A DNA stretch of 64,000 bases from Phragmites australis (GCF_958298935.1 NC_084921.1:44921001-44985000); one strand, 5' to 3'; shown: positions 1 to 14,272, counted from the stretch's first letter. Translations and numbers: made by a program. Notes: generated from the letters alone by a model not told the origin.

Positions 1-2447
<2,447 letters not shown>

Positions 2448-4026
2448 ACCGTGTGAGGTTCAGGGTGCAGTGCAGTCCTCCAGCAGCCAGCGCTGCACTG
2501 GAAAGTGGAAACATTCGTTCCTGACGTCGTATGTAATTAGTAAGTTGGACACGTGGATCCGGTCGTGCCTGGTGCATGCAACGCACGATGAACACCCATT
2601 CCACAAGATTTCTTGCGCCGAAGACTCCTAACCAACCAGGCAATAGTCGCAAGTTTCTTTGTTTCACCAGGCAATACACCCGGTTTAGTTGGCATGGTAG
2701 AGGTAGTGCTCGATTGCTTGTTGCAATGCTATTCATGTTGCCAGACCTATTGGTTTGTCGCCTGCGACTTCGCCGCGCGTGACCAGGGAATCTTGCAAGG
2801 CCACCTCGCCACGCGCACCGTCCTGGCCCCGAGACCGAGAGACGCGGCCGGCGGCGACTCCAGCCCACGTAAGAATTGGTTTGGCCCACTTTCGAAATGG
2901 ATCGCGGTTATTATCCGCCCAGGCTTGCCCGCCATGCGTTCGAGGCTTCGAGCAAACGCACGTAGGCAAGCGCCGCGCAAAGAGTCTTTTAAGAAGGTGA
3001 CCTAGTATTTTTCTGTAATTTCTTTGAAGCGTCTATTTGCTAATAGAAATGAGACCTAATTATTGATGAATAACCGATTTCCATATAGGCCGGAAAGTTA
3101 GTCAACCGCCCGCCTCCGAGTCCCGTCCCGTCCCGGGCTCGCTGCCGGCTAGCCCTCCGCCCCCACAGCCTCGTGCCCTCGTCGCCCCGCCGGCGACCAC
3201 GATACTGCAGCGACTCTCTCTACGAGACACTAGTAGGGCCCCGCGGCGTCCAGCGTGGAAGGCCTCGGCGGCGAGTCACGCGGGGGAAGGCTTGCTCGCT
3301 AAGCGTTGGCGGCCATGAATCGTCTCGAGATCACGCGCGCGCGCGCGAGAGAGAGAGAGAGACAGAGAGAGAGAGAGAGGACGGCATGTATTGCATCCAG
3401 CTTCAACTTGGAGAACTCCACGTTGATGCTCTAGTTGTGGTTTCAAAACAAGTTCAGTTGCTGAGGCGTGCACGTGCGTGGTGAAGTGAAATTAGACTGC
3501 TAGTTAGTAGTTGAATTAACGTGAGAATTGAGGTGAAAAAAATTGCATGGGCGCATGTTTGAGAAGAAGATTAGCGACGAATGGATGGCGTCAGGATATC
3601 GATCTTGCTTGTCGGTGTTTGGCAGCAGCAACGTCAGTCCTCTGAATTGTATTGGCACTGGCCTACAATTCTGTGTCATGAACAAATAACATCATCAGAG
3701 GGATGAAAGCAGAGAGATTTCTTTTGAACATGTTCGTCAGCGTCTTCACGGGTCGGTCGGTACGTGCAGTGTATCATTTGTAGCAACCACCGTACCGTTG
3801 CATGCAGTCGCGGTTGCGGTTGCGGTTGCAGAACAGGCCCAGATCAAGCCGCCATGCCTGACCGCCTGAACTCGATCGTGCTGATGCTCGCTCGGCTCGG
3901 ACGCAACGAATTGCGCCTCCGTCCTCCAGTCCTTGCTTAGGGAGTCAGATCAGATGAGTACGGCGGCGGCGGACGGGCGGGTGGAGGAGCCGTGGTGGGG
4001 GAGAGGAGAGGAGAGGCTCCTTGCCA
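2448..4026. other. Intergenic DNA downstream of the CRK gene
   Basis: Presumed 3' UTR of the receptor kinase followed by non-coding DNA. Open frames here (for example 2613-3005) overlap on both strands and resemble no family I know. A GC-rich patch (about 3100-3300) leads into a CG/GA microsatellite. A triplicated CGGTTG hexamer lies near 3808-3830. Confidence 0.5.
3333..3380. repeat. Compound (CG)n(GA)n microsatellite
   Basis: An alternating CG run of about 14 bp passes directly into about 33 bp of GA with one interruption (GACAGA). It is intergenic. Confidence 0.95.
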
Positions 4027-4705
4027 ATGCTTGAGTTCCTTAATCTGCTACTCAATCATCTTCAACATGTCTACTCTGCATTTATTGTTCTTGCCATGAA
4101 CTGTGGCTTATCTTGGAAAGAACAGTTTCACTGGTCAAAATTCGTTGGGACTTGTCTTTGTCGTAGAGCGAGGAGGAATAAGACGACTCTCACATAAGAA
4201 TATTTTTTTAATCTTGAACAAGAGGATTTAAAAAAAATTCTGGAATAAAATCATCTCACTCCGGATGTAGGGATGACGGTGAAACCCGAAATCCTAAATG
4301 GGATCGTTTCATATCTCCACCAAATAAGTATCTGAAATCATCCTATCTTTAAATACATAAATGAGATCATCTCATCCCACCCCGTTTTTCCACTAAACGC
4401 TACCTAATTTAGTCGAGGGTATTGTGATTTGTGCCAACATGACTAGGCAACTGACTTGTCTTTCCATTGGCATTCCTTGAGTGGGAATTACCTTCTTGGT
4501 CCAATCCCTGCTGCACTCAGCACCGTCACAGGGCTGTCCTGGACCTGTCATTCTGCAGCAGGAGTCATTTCGGCAGAACTTGGGCGACTGGGACAACTGA
4601 CAACTCTCAAGGTTGCATCTCTCACAAAATCAAATGACCGGGTCCATTCCTGCTTCTCTTGACGACCTGTCTAACTTAGCATTCCTTGTATCTTCTCTAC
4701 GGCCC
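4027..4705 (+). pseudogene. LRR receptor kinase relic, leucine-rich-repeat part
   Basis: Fragments of a leucine-rich-repeat receptor kinase ectodomain survive in shifting frames. About 4060-4110 reads FNMSTLHLLFLP. About 4112-4160 reads LGKNSFTGQNSLGL. About 4490-4600 reads NYLLGPIPAALSTVTGLS followed by AELGRLGQLTTL. About 4611-4685 reads LSQNQMTGSIPASLDDLSNL. These are plant-type LRRs with the GxIP pattern. They are separated by frameshifts, by the premature end of each frame, and by an AT-rich insertion at about 4160-4430. No start codon or continuous ORF exists, so this is a dead gene copy. The matching kinase domain lies 0.5 kb away on the opposite strand. Confidence 0.8.
4160..4432. mobile_element. 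Probable DNA-transposon fragment inside the LRR relic
   Basis: This AT-rich stretch separates two groups of LRR codons. It carries phrases common in grass non-autonomous DNA elements (ACCAAATAAG, CATCCCACCCCG, CCACTAAACGCTACC near its right end). Clear terminal inverted repeats or a target-site duplication could not be established. The call rests mainly on its interrupting position. Confidence 0.35.
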
Positions 4706-5219
4706 AGGCATCCTCTAGTATTTTGCATTTTGTCATTAGTTTCCAGGCATGAATCCATCGGCTCAAGCAGAAGAACAATCAACTCACCGTTTCACAGTGT
4801 AGTAAAAGTTCCAGAATTTTAACATTTGACATTATATTTCCAGAAATTATAGGAGGCACAAAACAATAAGAAAGAATGTTAAATGTAGAAGTTCGCTGCA
4901 GCTGATTCTGTTCTTAACTGCAGATTTGAACGAACGGAACATATATGCATGTAAGGGTAATCAATGGGAAGCTCTCTACATTATTGCTGGAGATTTCGTA
5001 TAATCTTTTTTAATCTTGCTCAGTGTGACAACCACGTCACTCGTCGCCATCCTTTGATCATGTGAGTCGCTTGAGCAGAGCAAACCCAGTTCAAATATTG
5101 ACAAAAGAAAGTAATTGAGTTCGTGGTTAGGCGAAGCATCTTGCAGTAGCTGGTGACCAAAACATGGACTGACTCCATTGGAAATGCTTGATGAGCCTAC
5201 TACCTAATACACACTTCTC
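4706..5219. other. Non-coding DNA between the two relic halves
   Basis: I see no recognisable gene, RNA or repeat here. Confidence 0.4.
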
Positions 5220-5840
5220 CGACTAACATAGGATCTGTGGGTCTCTTTCCACTGAAGAATCCAAGGAGCATGATTCCATAGCTGAACGTGTCACTCTTTT
5301 GTGATGCTTGTCCAAGAGATCCATACTCTTCTCGAGAAATTCACAAAACAGAATTTAAGCACGATCGATCAACCGTTCTGCAATCTGTGATTTGGCAAGA
5401 GTACAAGTGCTAGTACCTGGTGCCATATACCCAAGTGTTCCAGGCCTGCTTGCAGTGATCATGGAGTTTTCATCACCCAATAGCAACTTTGCTACACCGA
5501 AGTCTGCCACATGCGTCGTCATGTCCTCGTCCAATAGCTCGTTGTTAGGTGCAGGGCCACCTGGAAATGCTGATGGTGCAGATACCCCATTGCCATCGAC
5601 ACGTCGAGCATGATATCCAGTCTCTCGACCACTTCTACCTTCATGGTGCAGCAGCATCTCTAAGCTGCCATTGGTTGGGCATCTAGTGGAGCACAGTGCT
5701 CTGACGTCCAGGTTGGAGCAGGTGTTCAGTATCATTTATCAGGTTCTGGTGCCGAGCCATGGGAAGCATGCGTCACTCGGCATCCAAGCTTCTAATGGCA
5801 TTGGAACTTTTATTGCACCCACAAAACCGGCGCTCAGTTG
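5220..5840 (-). pseudogene. LRR receptor kinase relic, kinase part
   Basis: Read on the minus strand this is a degraded LRR-RLK kinase domain. Pieces in order are SNAIRSLDAE (about 5775-5805), LNTCSNLDVRAL and [13 protein letters not shown] (about 5645-5730), [20 protein letters not shown] (about 5480-5545), PGTLGYMAPG (about 5415-5450), then [20 protein letters not shown] and [12 protein letters not shown] (about 5225-5335). The DFG motif is present. The HRDLKPSN loop is corrupted, the APE glutamate is interrupted, and several frameshifts and a stop after the GKRPTD block occur. The family is the EFR/At3g47570-like LRR kinases expanded in grasses. It is probably the other half of the + strand LRR relic, inverted relative to it. 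Confidence 0.85.
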
Positions 5841-6172
5841 GCAGCAGAGACGGCGGACGCATCATCAAGCGATCAGCACTGATTTGCTCCAAGTGCATAC
5901 AGATTGGGCTGACTGCGTGCAGAGGAAACCAAGGCTCCTCCCCGGCGGGCCAACGGCAGCGGTGATGCCGGATGGCTACTCGACGTGGCCGCAAGCTCCC
6001 TTCTACTGCGATCAACAATCAGTTGCCCTTTCGGATCCCATCCAAAAAATTGCAGTTTCGGAACATGAAGGGACCATCGCATCAAAGAGATTCAGCATGG
6101 TGATAGATGAGAACCTGTCAAACCTCGTTGCAGTCTAAGAGTAGCACAGCATGTGATGATGTAAATCTTATG
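5841..6172. other. Flank of the kinase relic
   Basis: Minus-strand frames continue here (for example 5873-6085) but I cannot align them with the juxtamembrane part of the kinase. No other feature was recognised. Confidence 0.3.
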
Positions 6173-7031
6173 GTCGTTTGATTGGAGGGTGAAGTCGGAT
6201 GGAATAAGGTTATTTATGTTTTTTTATGGGATGATTTAATTCTCTATTTGGTTGGGATAAACAGGATGAGATAAATTTTTGTTTGGTTGACAGGATTAAA
6301 ATAGATAGAATGAAATAGTTTTCTATTTGGTTGGTAGAATTAGAGTAGATAGGATGATGCATTTATATTTATATGCATTCCATAAGTATTTGGATAAATT
6401 TATGTATGTTTGAATTTGTTTAAATTCAAATTAAATTAAAAGAGAATATCATATAAAATGATAAAAATACATACAAATGGAGCATTACAAGGAACTCAGT
6501 TTTTCACCAAATAATCTAAGGTTGAAAATATTTTTATAAATTAATACATCATATGAGAAAATATTAGTGATTTTTTTTAGATTTTTAGAAATTTATTTGA
6601 GACATTAAAAATTACTAGAAGTTACAAAAATAGACTTCTTTAGAGAATTTTAATTAAATATTGGCTGATCTTTTTTATCAAACTAATTAAAACGGTTGCT
6701 AGTGAGCTCTAGTTTACTCATAAAAATATTTAGAAATTTTAAATCACTTTTATACTTCTAAATAAAATCTAAAGTTAAATAAAAATCAAAACGCACACAG
6801 AACGAGCGCACAAGCACGGATGAACGGGACGAGCGAAGCTGGAAGGTTTTTTTTTTTAGATGAGGGCCCCCTTACCCGGCGTTCTCTGGACGCCACTACA
6901 GGGGTGTGCGGCCCCCGTCGGCACAGCTCACAACTGGAGCGAAGCTGGAAGGTATCCCGTGCATCCAACCAAATAGCAAGAAAAGTGGATGGCCATCTTC
7001 GGGATGGACTCATCCACCCATCCAAACACAC
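6173..7031. mobile_element. Non-autonomous DNA-transposon-like repeat, copy A
   Basis: AT-rich element bounded by GTCGTTTGATTGG at the left and CCATCCAAACACAC at the right, imperfect inverted ends of the GTGTGTTTGGTTGGATGG type. The interior matches the repeats at 55903-56700 and 57580-58270 in order: a GTTTGGTTGG...GGGATGA block, AAATGATAAAAATACATA, a CATTACAA...AACTCA block, TACATCATATGAGAA, CTTTAGAGAATTTTAATTAA and CTCTAGTTTACTCATAAAAA. It encodes no transposase. No target-site duplication was confirmed. A 90-bp retroposed piece sits inside it. Confidence 0.7.
6847..6936 (-). mobile_element. Short poly(A)-tailed retroposed insert
   Basis: A 90-bp GC-rich sequence begins (on +) with a run of about 12 T and is bracketed by a perfect 16-bp direct repeat GAGCGAAGCTGGAAGG at 6831-6846 and 6937-6952. 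Read on the minus strand it ends in a poly(A) tail preceded by GGGGGCCCTCATCT. A long target duplication plus an A tail is the signature of LINE-type reverse transcription, so it is either a short SINE or a 5'-truncated LINE end. It inserted into the already resident DNA element. Confidence 0.8.
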
Positions 7032-7416
7032 GAGAAGTAGTCCAATCCAACTCATGAATATTGGCTTGAAAAATAATGTATCCACTGCACCTTTTAATAC
7101 AGAACAAGATCAATGTAATTGTTGGACAAAATTATGAATGATACAAAGATACAGTCCTAGATTCATGATACAAAGATACAGTCCAAGAAAAAAATGAAAA
7201 ATGATACAGGATATACCGCGCGAAATACTTTACACGTACTGAGAGACCTATACTTCTGTAAATGCAATCAAGGCCGGTTAATCTCCTTTGCCCTAGCCTT
7301 GTGGTTATGTTACAAACAATATGGAGGTACAATGTACAAAAAATGCCTTCATCGGAACCGTCCTGCAGCATCTACAATTTGCTGTATAAAAGCATCCTTC
7401 GTGGTGTGGAATCACT

Positions 7417-10400
7417 TTAATTAATTTTTGCTCGCTTCCATACAATAACTGTACCATCTGAATCAGATGAGGACAGCAAATTCTCCCCATGATTCCAGGC
7501 CACTCCAATTACTGGAGAACCATGTCCCTTCAGGAATATGAATAGTCTCGTTGGTGCTTCAACAGTGGAATGAAAATATTAAGATGTGACAGACAGAGGA
7601 AGCACTAGACATACCTGCAGTTTATTGACACACAAGTTCTTTGGGCGTGCCAAATCATAGAAGTAAACATTTGCATCCTCGCTACCAGTAACTTCAGGTT
7701 CAGAATATAATACATCATTTTTGTAAAATTCCAGTTGTGCATAAAAAGAAAAGGAACAGAAGGTGAGAATGGAATATGATGGATTTATTCCACAAAAGCA
7801 GCTATACTTATTTGCCAAAGTCATCCATCATAGATATTTTTGGTAATTTCAATTCAATTCTAAATAAATTGAGTAACAACATTTTTTTTCAGGAAAACTT
7901 AAAATCAAGTGTCAACTGTGATTGACATGGTACTTCATTGAACTACAGAGGAGGTTTACAAAGGTTAACAGTAAAACAAATAAATAAAGGAAAGCAGTGC
8001 AAAGGACAGTGCAGCAGCACTTGAGTGCTAGGTGCATGAATAATATCACTTAACAGAAATAAGACTCCAGCCGCTTTAAGTTTTAGGTAACCAGCAGGTA
8101 ATAGCGACAAAACATTTGAACAAGTTTTGACTCCCACTGACCTACGAATTCCCCTTTTTCAAGGGAAAGAAGTGGACAGAAAGAAGAACGGATACTCTGC
8201 ACCCGCGACACCAATTTTAGGGAGCATATGAGAGTCAAGTATCCCTGAGCATCTGTTGCAATGCTGAAATGCCAATAATACAAATGGTTGTGTGAAAATA
8301 AAGTCCACCACAAAGTAGACTGCTACAGTATTGCAAAGTCAGCCCACCTGAAGAAAGACAGGTTTCCGTCTTGAGCACAAGAAAGTAGTACCGGACAACG
8401 CGCTACAAGAGAGAAGGTACGATACTGGATGGTTGTAATAGGAGATTTGCTCTTACTACTCTTGTTCTTATGAGTTCTAGATAATGACCCTGTATGTGAG
8501 TTCACACTAACAGTATATATGCAACCCTGCACATTTCAAGCACCAATTCAAAACTATGAACATCATATATTCATCTAAATAGTTGACAAGTTAAATTATT
8601 GGATACCTGTGCATCACCAGCGAAAATAAACTGCCCAGTGTGATCAATATCCAAAGCTGTAACCGCATCATCAAAGGTAAGTTTACTGGTTACTCTCCCA
8701 GTGCTAAAATTAATTGCCTAGATTAAAAAAAGGAGAGAAATGGATCACAAGGTGGGTAAAAGCAACAGGAAAGTAAGGGGAAAATGTTGGTGATTACGTA
8801 AGATTACATGATTTTTGCTAATCTGATTGACTGAGGAAGCATTTGAAAAATACTCAATTACACAGCAAGGTACATCATCTATATTAGAAGAAATGCCAAA
8901 ACAAGAATAAATCATTTTCCCCCAATTGTTATTGGACAAGAGAGAACTGATCAGAGGACCAAGCAGCAAGCAACACATGGGAAAGAGAACTACAGTTTAT
9001 GAATTGTTTGAGACATGGGAGCAAAAGTCAAGGAAGTTTACATTGATTTCCCTGTTTGTGTTGCCGACTAAAAGTAAATTATTATTCACCTGCAACAAAG
9101 CGTCCGAAAGAAAACCCGGTAAATGTAAGATACAGTAGATTAGTCATGATGGTTACCATGCAAAGCATGATTAGCGACAGAGATATAGGCAAATACCACT
9201 GGTGAAATAAGTAAAAAGGATAGACAATCATGTGTTCTGCTAAGCTGGAACTTACCGGATGAAAGCAGATGCATAGCTGGGAAGAAACTCCATATACAAC
9301 CCTGATACAGGTGCCTTTAGAGATTTCCCATACTCGCACAGTTTTATCCAGGGAGCATGAAGCTATGTACTGGTTATTAGATGAAAAATCAAAATCTGTA
9401 ATGTGGTTAGAATTTGAACTAAGGACAGACTGGAACACAATCATGGAAGAGAAATGAAATTGCAACTCAAATTGATCATGTCTAATTTATTTCACAACAT
9501 CCATATAATTGATGAGTTTTCATGTCTTATAACCTTTTCTAGCTATCACAAAACCCAAATTTAATTATGTGTATTACTTCTGTATAGCAATATATATGCT
9601 CGGAATACGGGTTTCCTCATGACCAGAATAACAGGTATCATTGATACTGCGAAATCAACATTAACTGAACTAGTGATTTTCTGAAATAGGAGGGAAAATC
9701 TTGGGCATGTGTAGCAAGCCTTTGCTAACTTTGGTCGTGACAGATGAACATAGACACGAGAGAATAGCTTTAAGAGCACAATTATGTGCGATCTAACCTG
9801 TGATATCTTTAGAATGTCCTATCAATTTTTTAAGAACAGATGGTGGCTCAGAAACCTGGCAGACTGTCAAACTGCCATCTGCCGCACCATACGCAAGCAG
9901 ATCAGAACTTGCACGGCCAAATTTCAATATTGTAACTGCCAAGAGTAAAATCAGTCATCCATGAACATACTACCCAAATCAATCAGATAAGAACACTTGA
10001 TCACTGAAAGAGAAGAAACGTATAGCATGACCATAAGAAATAACCTGAGGTTTTACAGTTGTCAAAGATGCAATGCATTCCAACAAATGAGTATGCAGGC
10101 TCGGCGAATCTGACATGGCGCTCAGGATCACTCTGCTTTGAGCTGATACTTATGGTGCGGCTTAACACACCACTATTACTTCTCCAGTCCTGCATCAAAC
10201 ATGTTACATCAGAATTTACAGAGGCTCTTTTTGCAGAGGACAAGCATCTCTTTTCTCGCAGTATGAAACTATCCACAAAAACCTCTTGGTGCACGATCTA
10301 GAAATAAGGAACTTGATAGTATGTAGACAAACAGAGAGAAGAAGTTAGATAATACGAACCCGCAAAGAACTCCAACTGTCTGCCTCGGAGAATGTAGCAG

Positions 10401-10955
10401 GGCCAGGAGAGGGAGCCCATCTTCCACTGGTCAATTACAAATTTACAGTAACCACGTTGTTAGATTTCACCTTAACTTTCCGATCATACTACATGTTCAA
10501 AGGATTAAGCTTGAGAGCAAACAGGCGACGAGGCACGAAAAATCTGAGGCGCACCAACCTGTTGCTGGGCGTGCTGTGGGCACTGCCGCCATCGATGCGT
10601 CGGAGGAGGAAGTTGCGGTAGGCGATGTAGCCCTTGCCGTTGCACCGCCACTCCTGCGCGCAGCATCCCGACCAGCACACCAACCCATTCAATTCATTCA
10701 TCCCCCAAAGCAAAACGCGATGCCATCGAGGGGATCTAAGAGCTGAGGGGAGCAGAGAAGAGGGGTGCCCACCCTGCGGTGCTGGAGGGCGGAGGGGGGC
10801 TTGCGGCGGAGGAGGAGGCGCCGCAGGGCGGCATAGTCGGCATCGGGGCGGGAGGAGGGAGTCGGGGGCTGGAGGACGCAGCTGAGGAAGTCGGGGTCCG
10901 TGGGACGGGACGGGGGCGCGGGGCACTCCGGGGAGGAGGAGGAGGCGGTGGCCAT
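7417..10955 (-). CDS. WD40-repeat protein, plant homologue of WDR13
   Basis: Twelve exons in transcription order: 10955-10773, 10653-10559, 10426-10360, 10189-10045, 9935-9798, 9395-9256, 9089-9042, 8717-8607, 8526-8348, 8263-8142, 7691-7615 and 7527-7417. Every phase closes, giving 471 residues; human WDR13 is about 485. The N-terminus ([20 protein letters not shown]) is low complexity, followed by [10 protein letters not shown] and [18 protein letters not shown]13-specific matches are [59 protein letters not shown] and GTVIVWKR at the end. At least six WD40 blades are visible, so it is a beta-propeller scaffold with no catalytic site. Two acceptors are the less usual AAG (before 7691 and 7527). 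Animal WDR13 is nuclear; the plant role is not established. Confidence 0.9.
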
Positions 10956-10994
10956 TGGCTCCGTCTCGCCGGGCGTGTGCGTGTGCTGTTCGCG

Positions 10995-11390
10995 CGCGCC
11001 CCGGGCCAGAGGTGGGCCCGACCCGACCCATTCGGGCTTCGGGCCTTTCGGGCCGTGCTTATAGCCCGATAAACTATTCAGGTCAGGTCGGGCTGGCCCA
11101 ATCCTCCTTCAGCTAGGTCCAAACCCGACCCAAATGTACGATGGGCCTTATCGGGCCGGGCTGGCATGGGCCTAGTACCACCCATTCCACCGCGTGTGAG
11201 GTCGCGAACCCATTTTTTACCGGGCCAGACCGCCATTGGGCCCATATCAAGGCCCGGTCCGGTCCATAAATCGGGCCGGACTGACCCGGCCCATCAGTGC
11301 TCGGGTCGGATCGGGTTTAAACTTCACCGGGCCGTGCTGGGCTCGGGCCGGCCAAAAAATATGGCCCAAAGTTCCAGCTCTACCCCGGGG
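10995..11390. promoter_or_regulatory. GGGCC-dense element upstream of the WD40 gene
   Basis: About 400 bp starting 40 bp upstream of the WD40 start codon is saturated with CGGGCC, GGCCCG, TGGGCC and TGGGCT motifs on both strands. It ends in GGCCAAAAAATATGGCCCAA and AGTTCCAGCTCTA. TGGGCY is the plant site II element bound by TCP factors. The same composition is seen in dispersed grass repeats (see also 25230-25540), so this is probably a transposable-element-derived sequence lying where the promoter should be. Promoter activity is inferred only from position and motif density. Confidence 0.45.
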
Positions 11391-11588
11391 AGAGATCAGA
11401 GACGGGACGGGGGGCTTGGATCTCGGGCGGTCGGTCGTAGCATGGGGGATGAGCTGGCAGAAGTGGTTGCTTTCTTGTCCGGAGTTGTGATTGTTTGGTC
11501 TGAACTCGGGGATCGCTCAGTAGTGGCGGATCAATTAGCAACTAAGTAAGCGCACACTTGCATGTGCTTAGTCAAACGAAAACATTTA

Positions 11589-12123
11589 GGTTGAGTTCGG
11601 TTCGAGCATAAGATTAAATGAGATATGACCGTTTATATTTTGTTAAATAAAGTGGTTTAATTTTTATTTGATAGTATAGGATTACTATTTTTTGTTTGGT
11701 TAGACAAATAGAATATAGATATGGCTAGTCAAAATTTTATAGGACTCATTTGTTATATATTTAATTTTTTATTAAAATATAATCTTGTGAGTTCTTGCTT
11801 TCTTGATTTAATTGTAATAAATATAATGATATAATTGGACCGTAAATCTGATAAATAATTTAGAAGATAATATCATTTAAAGCGTGCAGACAAAAAAAAT
11901 TATTTACTCTAACCAACTGAAACATGTCACATCAACAGAGATACAGCTCATCCAAAATATAGATAGATTCATCTGGCCAATTTTATAGGATGAGTTCATC
12001 TAAACATTTGAGGAGAATATTTTTCTTAGGTAGTCGTCCCATCCAATTTATCCTGTAACCAAACACTAAAAAATTATATGATCACCTCTCATTCAAAAAT
12101 ATCACTTCAACCAAACGCACCTT
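11589..12123. mobile_element. DNA-transposon-like repeat, divergent copy D
   Basis: An AT-rich, non-coding stretch starts with GTTGAGTTCGGTTCGAGCAT and ends with CACTTCAACCAAACGCAC, an imperfect inverted pair of the GTGCGTTTGGTTGAA kind. Style and ends resemble the family at 6173, 55903 and 57580, but the interior differs, so it may belong to a related family. No transposase and no clear target-site duplication. Confidence 0.5.
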
Positions 12124-14272
12124 TAATTTAATTTACTAAGCATATCTATTTATCTATCTATTTAAATGGATGTCACATATTTGAGAACGAGAATCGGACC
12201 AAATCAAAGTTGTTATTGATAGCTTCCGCACACGTATATTATCGTCTCATGGTACCCCTATTGCCCTCGAAATATTTACACAAATTCATAAAATTTATCT
12301 CAAATCAACATATCTTATAAAAAACAGAGTACAAAATCTATATGCCATCCTACATATTGAATCAATAATGTTAACATTTATAACAAAACTGTCAGGATGA
12401 TCCTTCACAATAATCCTAAGTATATCGGACGACGGACACGTTGATCAACGTTTTCTATATGTGTATATCAAACTAGACTAAAAAATATTAGAATTTATTC
12501 AGGTTCGAACCTTCTGTGGAATAATAGTCGTACGTTATGTATATTGTCTTATAAATTAGGTGAACTTATTATGGAATATTATCTTCTCCTATAAACAAAG
12601 TCTTCACCCCTTATATACCAGAGGCAAAGATGCACAAACAAACGGATTGTGCCAAACCTTGCGGCAGACCTACTCTTAACGGAGCCAACTACCTCTAACC
12701 CATCATGATGTCAGATAGGCATACCTATTTTGCTCCGATCGTCCTATGTGTCTTGTACTATCACCGAAAGCTATCACGCGCACCTGCCAGACTATCTCGT
12801 GATATTAAATACTACAGGATAGGTCACTGCAACTCCACACCGCACTACAATCATGCCTCGCCGAAAACAAGTGCTTGGAGAAAGGAAAAACACTCAAGTA
12901 GACTGTGAGGAACCGTCCAAATAGTATTCTAATTAATCACAGGATGATCATTTGTTTAATCATGACCACAATGATTAACCGAAATATCATCCTGGTAGTT
13001 CTGGCACATGTTTTGTGCTTAAGATCGGAACATATATTTATTCAACATATAACATCGTAACAAAGCTTAATAAAAAGTAAGTAATTAAATTCTATTACAA
13101 GTTTTTAAATATTCGATCATTTACAAAAAAAAAACTCTGATTTGGATATCACGCTCTGTGTGGTTTGGGACTTAAATGGATAAACTCACATAGAAACTTC
13201 ATTGATAAGGGTAGAGAGGATGAGCTCCATGAAGCCTTAGGGGAGCCCGAGCACCGGTTTTTCACGCGACGTCCGTATGCACAGAACATTGGGGGACTCC
13301 TCCCCTCTTCCTTGTGAATTGTGATGCAACTGATGGCGCGTACCAGCAGGTAAGCACGCGGCACGGTGAAGGTCCGTCAACCACGGCCTTGCCGCTGCCG
13401 TGTGCCTCGGATCAGATGAGATCAGCCAACGTACACGCACCGGGTCTCAACCTGGCGCGCGCACCCCATACACATCGGCGGCCTTCAGCTGTCTGGCAGG
13501 GGGGCAAGTTCCGCTGCTGGGCGGGCAACACGAGCACCATCGCCGATTTCAAGCAAATTCCCCCGCGGATTCGATGCGGTTCGTCGTTTCTGTACTGCTG
13601 CGGTGCTGGTCATCTACGACTGCGAAATGGCTTCTGCCCAGTGGCCAGTGCCGAACTGCTGTGCACTTGAGATCGGTCCAGTTGTCTGGTCACATCGGGA
13701 CGCCTAGCCGTTTCCTGGCGTGCCCTGCCTTCTTCGCTCGGTTTCGTTAAGCAATCGATTCCGTGCTTGTCAGCCTCCAGAACCTGCAAGAATATTATGT
13801 TGACAAATGCAAAGGGAAACATGGGAACAAACGAACTCAGAACTCTCCCGCAAAACCAAACTCAGAACACATGTGATGGTGAATTCTGATAAGAATTCAC
13901 CATCACATGTGTCCGGCTGAAAGAATAAATCCGATATAGCAACAGAACAAATGGTAAATTGTAAAATATTTTTTTCTTCCCTTGGCAACTGACAACATAA
14001 CCTCAGTGGGTAAACGTTACACGGACATAAATGCATAGGAACATGTAGAGCACTTATATTGGCGGAGGCTGAGCCCGGGCTCCATACAGAACTACTCACT
14101 AATTGTTACTGCCATATCTCGTTCCATCAGGTGATGTGGCTCGAGATATGCAAAGAATGTGGTTTCTCTCCATGGCTCTTCTTCCGATTTTCTATCTTTC
14201 GGGTCTCGTAACTTCAGCAAGCAGGAGGATACAACAAAAGCTGGTATTGGACGGTACTAATCTGCCATGTGC
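12124..14272. other. Gene-free intergenic DNA
   Basis: No coding sequence is supported. The frame at 13314-13670 is overlapped by others and resembles nothing known. The one notable item is a perfect hairpin at 13867-13912. Confidence 0.4.
13867..13912. repeat. Perfect 20-bp inverted repeat (hairpin)
   Basis: The arm ACACATGTGATGGTGAATTC (13867-13886) and its exact complement (13893-13912) enclose the 6-base loop TGATAA. The flanking bases do not pair. There is no T tract beside it and no gene model to which it could belong. Confidence 0.97.

Noticed and set aside
11166..11549. 127-codon plus-strand frame upstream of the WD40 gene
   Set aside because: It falls in the GGGCC-rich repeat. It has biased composition and no family similarity.
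12501..12515. GGTTCGAACC resembling a tRNA T-loop
   Set aside because: No acceptor stem, A box or cloverleaf could be built around it. No tRNA gene was found elsewhere in the window.
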